The notes beneath the pieces were generated by a model that was not told the DNA's origin, did no database searches, and saw only the letters and a program-made list of their open reading frames with translations. From positions 812,001 to 876,000 of the forward strand of contig CANKYK010000002.1 of assembly GCA_947488155.1 (NCBI GenBank): 64,000 bases of DNA, in the 5' to 3' direction. Origin of the DNA: an uncultured Erythrobacter sp. Its GTDB lineage: Bacteria; Pseudomonadota; Alphaproteobacteria; Sphingomonadales; Sphingomonadaceae. A program made the position numbers and the translations under genes. This document shows positions 62,244-64,000 of this stretch, piece after piece. Numbering within the stretch: the stretch's first letter is position 1; each line of letters starts with the position of its first letter.

Positions 62244-64000
62244 ATGTTCGGTAAAATCACCGCTTTCGAATTGCGCTATCAACTGCGTAATCCGGTTTTC
62301 TGGGTTGCCGCTATCATATTCTTTTTGCTGACGTTTGGTGCTGCAACCAGCAGTGACATTCAGATCGGCAGCGGCGGGAATATCAACGCCAATAGCCCGC
62401 TCGCCATAATCCAGACGCACCTGGTCTTGACCGTGTTTTTCATGTTCGTCTCCACCGCATTTGTGGCGAATGTGATTGTGCGTGATGATGAGAGCGGTTT
62501 TGGGCCAATGGTCCGTTCGACGCAGGTCGGGAAATTCGACTATTTGCTTGGGCGATTTTCGGGCGCATTCTTAGCTGCGGCTCTAGCATTTGCGACTGTC
62601 CCGCTGGCGATCTGGCTCGGTTCGCTTATGCCCTGGGTCGATCCAGAAACTCTCGGACCGAACAAGCTATCGTACTACGCCAGCGCCTATTTCGTGTTCG
62701 CATTGCCAGGCTTGTTCATGGTCTCCGCGCTGTTCTTCGCAGTCGCGACCATGACCCGGTCAATGATGTACACCTATGTGGCCGTCGTGGCGTTCTTGGT
62801 TCTTTGGACGGTTCTGATTTCAGCAGTCCAGGGCCGGCCTGATTTGCAAGATACCGCGGCATTGTTTGAGCCCTTTGGTCTTGGTGCTCTTGCCAATGCG
62901 ACCCGCTATTGGACTGCGGCGGAATCCAATGTTCTGGTACCCGCGTTAGAAGGCGGATTGCTGGCTAATCGTATCATCTGGATCGGCTTTGCATTGGTGA
63001 TGCTGGGCCTTGCCTATTGGCGTTTCAGCTTCACAGAGAAAGGCGTCTCCAAGCGCAAACTGCGGAAGGAAGCCAAAAAGCAGGCGAAGCTTGCCAAGGT
63101 TGAGCCGCGTATTGTCGAAACTCTTCCAGCCTTGCGTCCAGAGAAGAGCGCATGGGTGCGATTGATCACTCGGACCCGGTTCGAGGTAGCGCAGGTCATC
63201 AAACACCCGGCGTTTTTCGTTCTGATCCTCGTCGGTCTGTTCAATACATCGGGCGCTTTGCTCCTCGGCAATCAGCTGTATGGCACGCCCAGTCGTCCGC
63301 TGACATTTACGGTCATTCCTATCCTGCAGGGCGGTTTCGGCATCATCCCAGTTATCATCGCCATCTACTATGCTGGCGAGCTGGTGTGGCGTGACCGCGA
63401 CCGCAAAATGCATGAGCTGATTGATTCCACATCGGTCCCCGGGTGGAGTTACATGGTGCCAAAGACGATTGCTGTCGGTGTCGTCTTGTTCACCGCACTT
63501 CTGGCAAGTGTCGTGTCAGCCGTCCTGATCCAGTCCATTCGCGGGGCCACGCCAGAGATCGGCAAGTACCTCGATTGGTACCTGTTGCCCTTTTCTATCA
63601 ACATGCTGATTACCGCAATCCTTGCCGTGTTTGTGCAGGCGCTTAGCCCGAATAAGTTCGTCGGTTGGGGCGTCATGGTGATCTACATCGTAGCGCAGCT
63701 TGTACTGTCGAGCCTGGGCTTTGAGCATCCGCTCTATCTCTACGGTTCGACGGGCGGAAACCCGGTTTCCGACATCAACGGGAACGCCGTTGGGGATGCT
63801 CTTGGGTGGGGGCTGAGGCTATATTGGGGCGCTTTCGCGCTGATCCTTGCTGTGCTAGCGCACTTGCTGTGGCGCCGCGGCGCGGACGCTGCGCTGAAGC
63901 CGCGCCTGAAGCGATTGCCCGAGGGCCTTAAATCGCCTGCAGGCGCCATGTTGGGCGTTGGCGTTCTGCTCGCTGCTGTTACTGGCGGTTATCTGTTCAA
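62244..64000 (+). CDS. ABC-2-type permease, N-terminal part (3' end outside window), possible M1-peptidase fusion
   Basis: An open frame of at least 585 codons begins at ATG 62244 (MFGKITAFELRYQLRNPVFW) behind GAGGAGAACC and continues past the window end. Many helices are visible in two blocks, with a charged loop between about residues 270 and 300 (KRKLRKEAKKQAKLAK). The domain order resembles proteins in which an ABC-2 permease is fused to a C-terminal M1-family aminopeptidase, about 1190 residues in all; the peptidase part is not in the window, so that is inference. It is coupled to the ATPase gene before it. Confidence 0.85.
   Translation, partial: MFGKITAFELRYQLRNPVFWVAAIIFFLLTFGAATSSDIQIGSGGNINANSPLAIIQTHLVLTVFFMFVSTAFVANVIVRDDESGFGPMVRSTQVGKFDYLLGRFSGAFLAAALAFATVPLAIWLGSLMPWVDPETLGPNKLSYYASAYFVFALPGLFMVSALFFAVATMTRSMMYTYVAVVAFLVLWTVLISAVQGRPDLQDTAALFEPFGLGALANATRYWTAAESNVLVPALEGGLLANRIIWIGFALVMLGLAYWRFSFTEKGVSKRKLRKEAKKQAKLAKVEPRIVETLPALRPEKSAWVRLITRTRFEVAQVIKHPAFFVLILVGLFNTSGALLLGNQLYGTPSRPLTFTVIPILQGGFGIIPVIIAIYYAGELVWRDRDRKMHELIDSTSVPGWSYMVPKTIAVGVVLFTALLASVVSAVLIQSIRGATPEIGKYLDWYLLPFSINMLITAILAVFVQALSPNKFVGWGVMVIYIVAQLVLSSLGFEHPLYLYGSTGGNPVSDINGNAVGDALGWGLRLYWGAFALILAVLAHLLWRRGADAALKPRLKRLPEGLKSPAGAMLGVGVLLAAVTGGYLF

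Overview
The window looks like a chromosomal segment of a GC-rich alphaproteobacterium of the order Sphingomonadales, most likely an Erythrobacteraceae member. The evidence is the r-protein gene order, the protein character, S12 with arginine at position 88 (typical of streptomycin-tolerant sphingomonads), and small proteins of sphingomonad type. No database search was possible, so taxonomy and all homology calls rest on recognition of motifs and families.

Layout. (1) 1-7205: a forward glycolysis/Calvin-type cluster: transketolase (5' truncated), gap, a small membrane protein, pgk, an NTF2-like protein, a serine hydrolase, a thioesterase, class I fructose-bisphosphate aldolase and a ThiE-like protein. 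(2) 7270-8734: a DoxX/SnoaL-like pair divergent from an HxlR regulator, with a near-perfect 25-bp palindrome between them. (3) 8842-10976: a secreted protein, efp, an inositol-monophosphatase-family gene and tRNA-Leu(CAA). (4) 10977-14560: an accessory region. It holds a modular family of palindromic repeats whose hairpin stems change in a compensated way between copies, an orphan gene framed by those repeats, and a lower-GC two-gene cassette (ParB/Srx-like protein plus an unknown partner). (5) 14567-35960: the large ribosomal/translation block: rpsL-rpsG-fusA-tuf, the S10 and spc genes through secY and adk, an SRPBCC-like gene, then rpsM-rpsK-rpoA-rplQ. Promoter-like sequences with GC-rich discriminators lie before rpsL, rpsJ and rpsM, and terminator-like hairpins lie inside leaders and spacers. 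(6) 36017-43066: a serine hydrolase, two tandem glycine-zipper/RcnB-like secreted paralogues, a TRIC/UPF0126 channel, a PepSY protein, an amidase and another serine hydrolase. (7) 43151-53539: a reverse-strand TCA cluster, mdh to lpdA. It encodes 2-oxoglutarate dehydrogenase E1, E2 and E3, sucD and mdh, interrupted by a DUF1877 gene and by four small exported or membrane proteins; sucC is absent from the expected place. (8) 53907-57726: a GGDEF-EAL protein, a small sphingomonad protein and a SleB-type cell wall hydrolase. (9) 57935-64000: a BtuFCD-type import system, a small secreted protein, and an ABC ATPase with a very large permease that runs off the end.

How it fits together. Most of the window is core metabolism and translation. 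The accessory biology is concentrated at 10977-14560. The best candidates for something undescribed are the modular hairpin repeat family with its embedded gene, and the ParB-like two-gene cassette beside it. Smaller points of interest are the structured 320-bp spacer inside the S10 operon, the Ala/Glu/Pro tails on L3 and S5, and the trio of two-cysteine periplasmic proteins placed inside the TCA operon.
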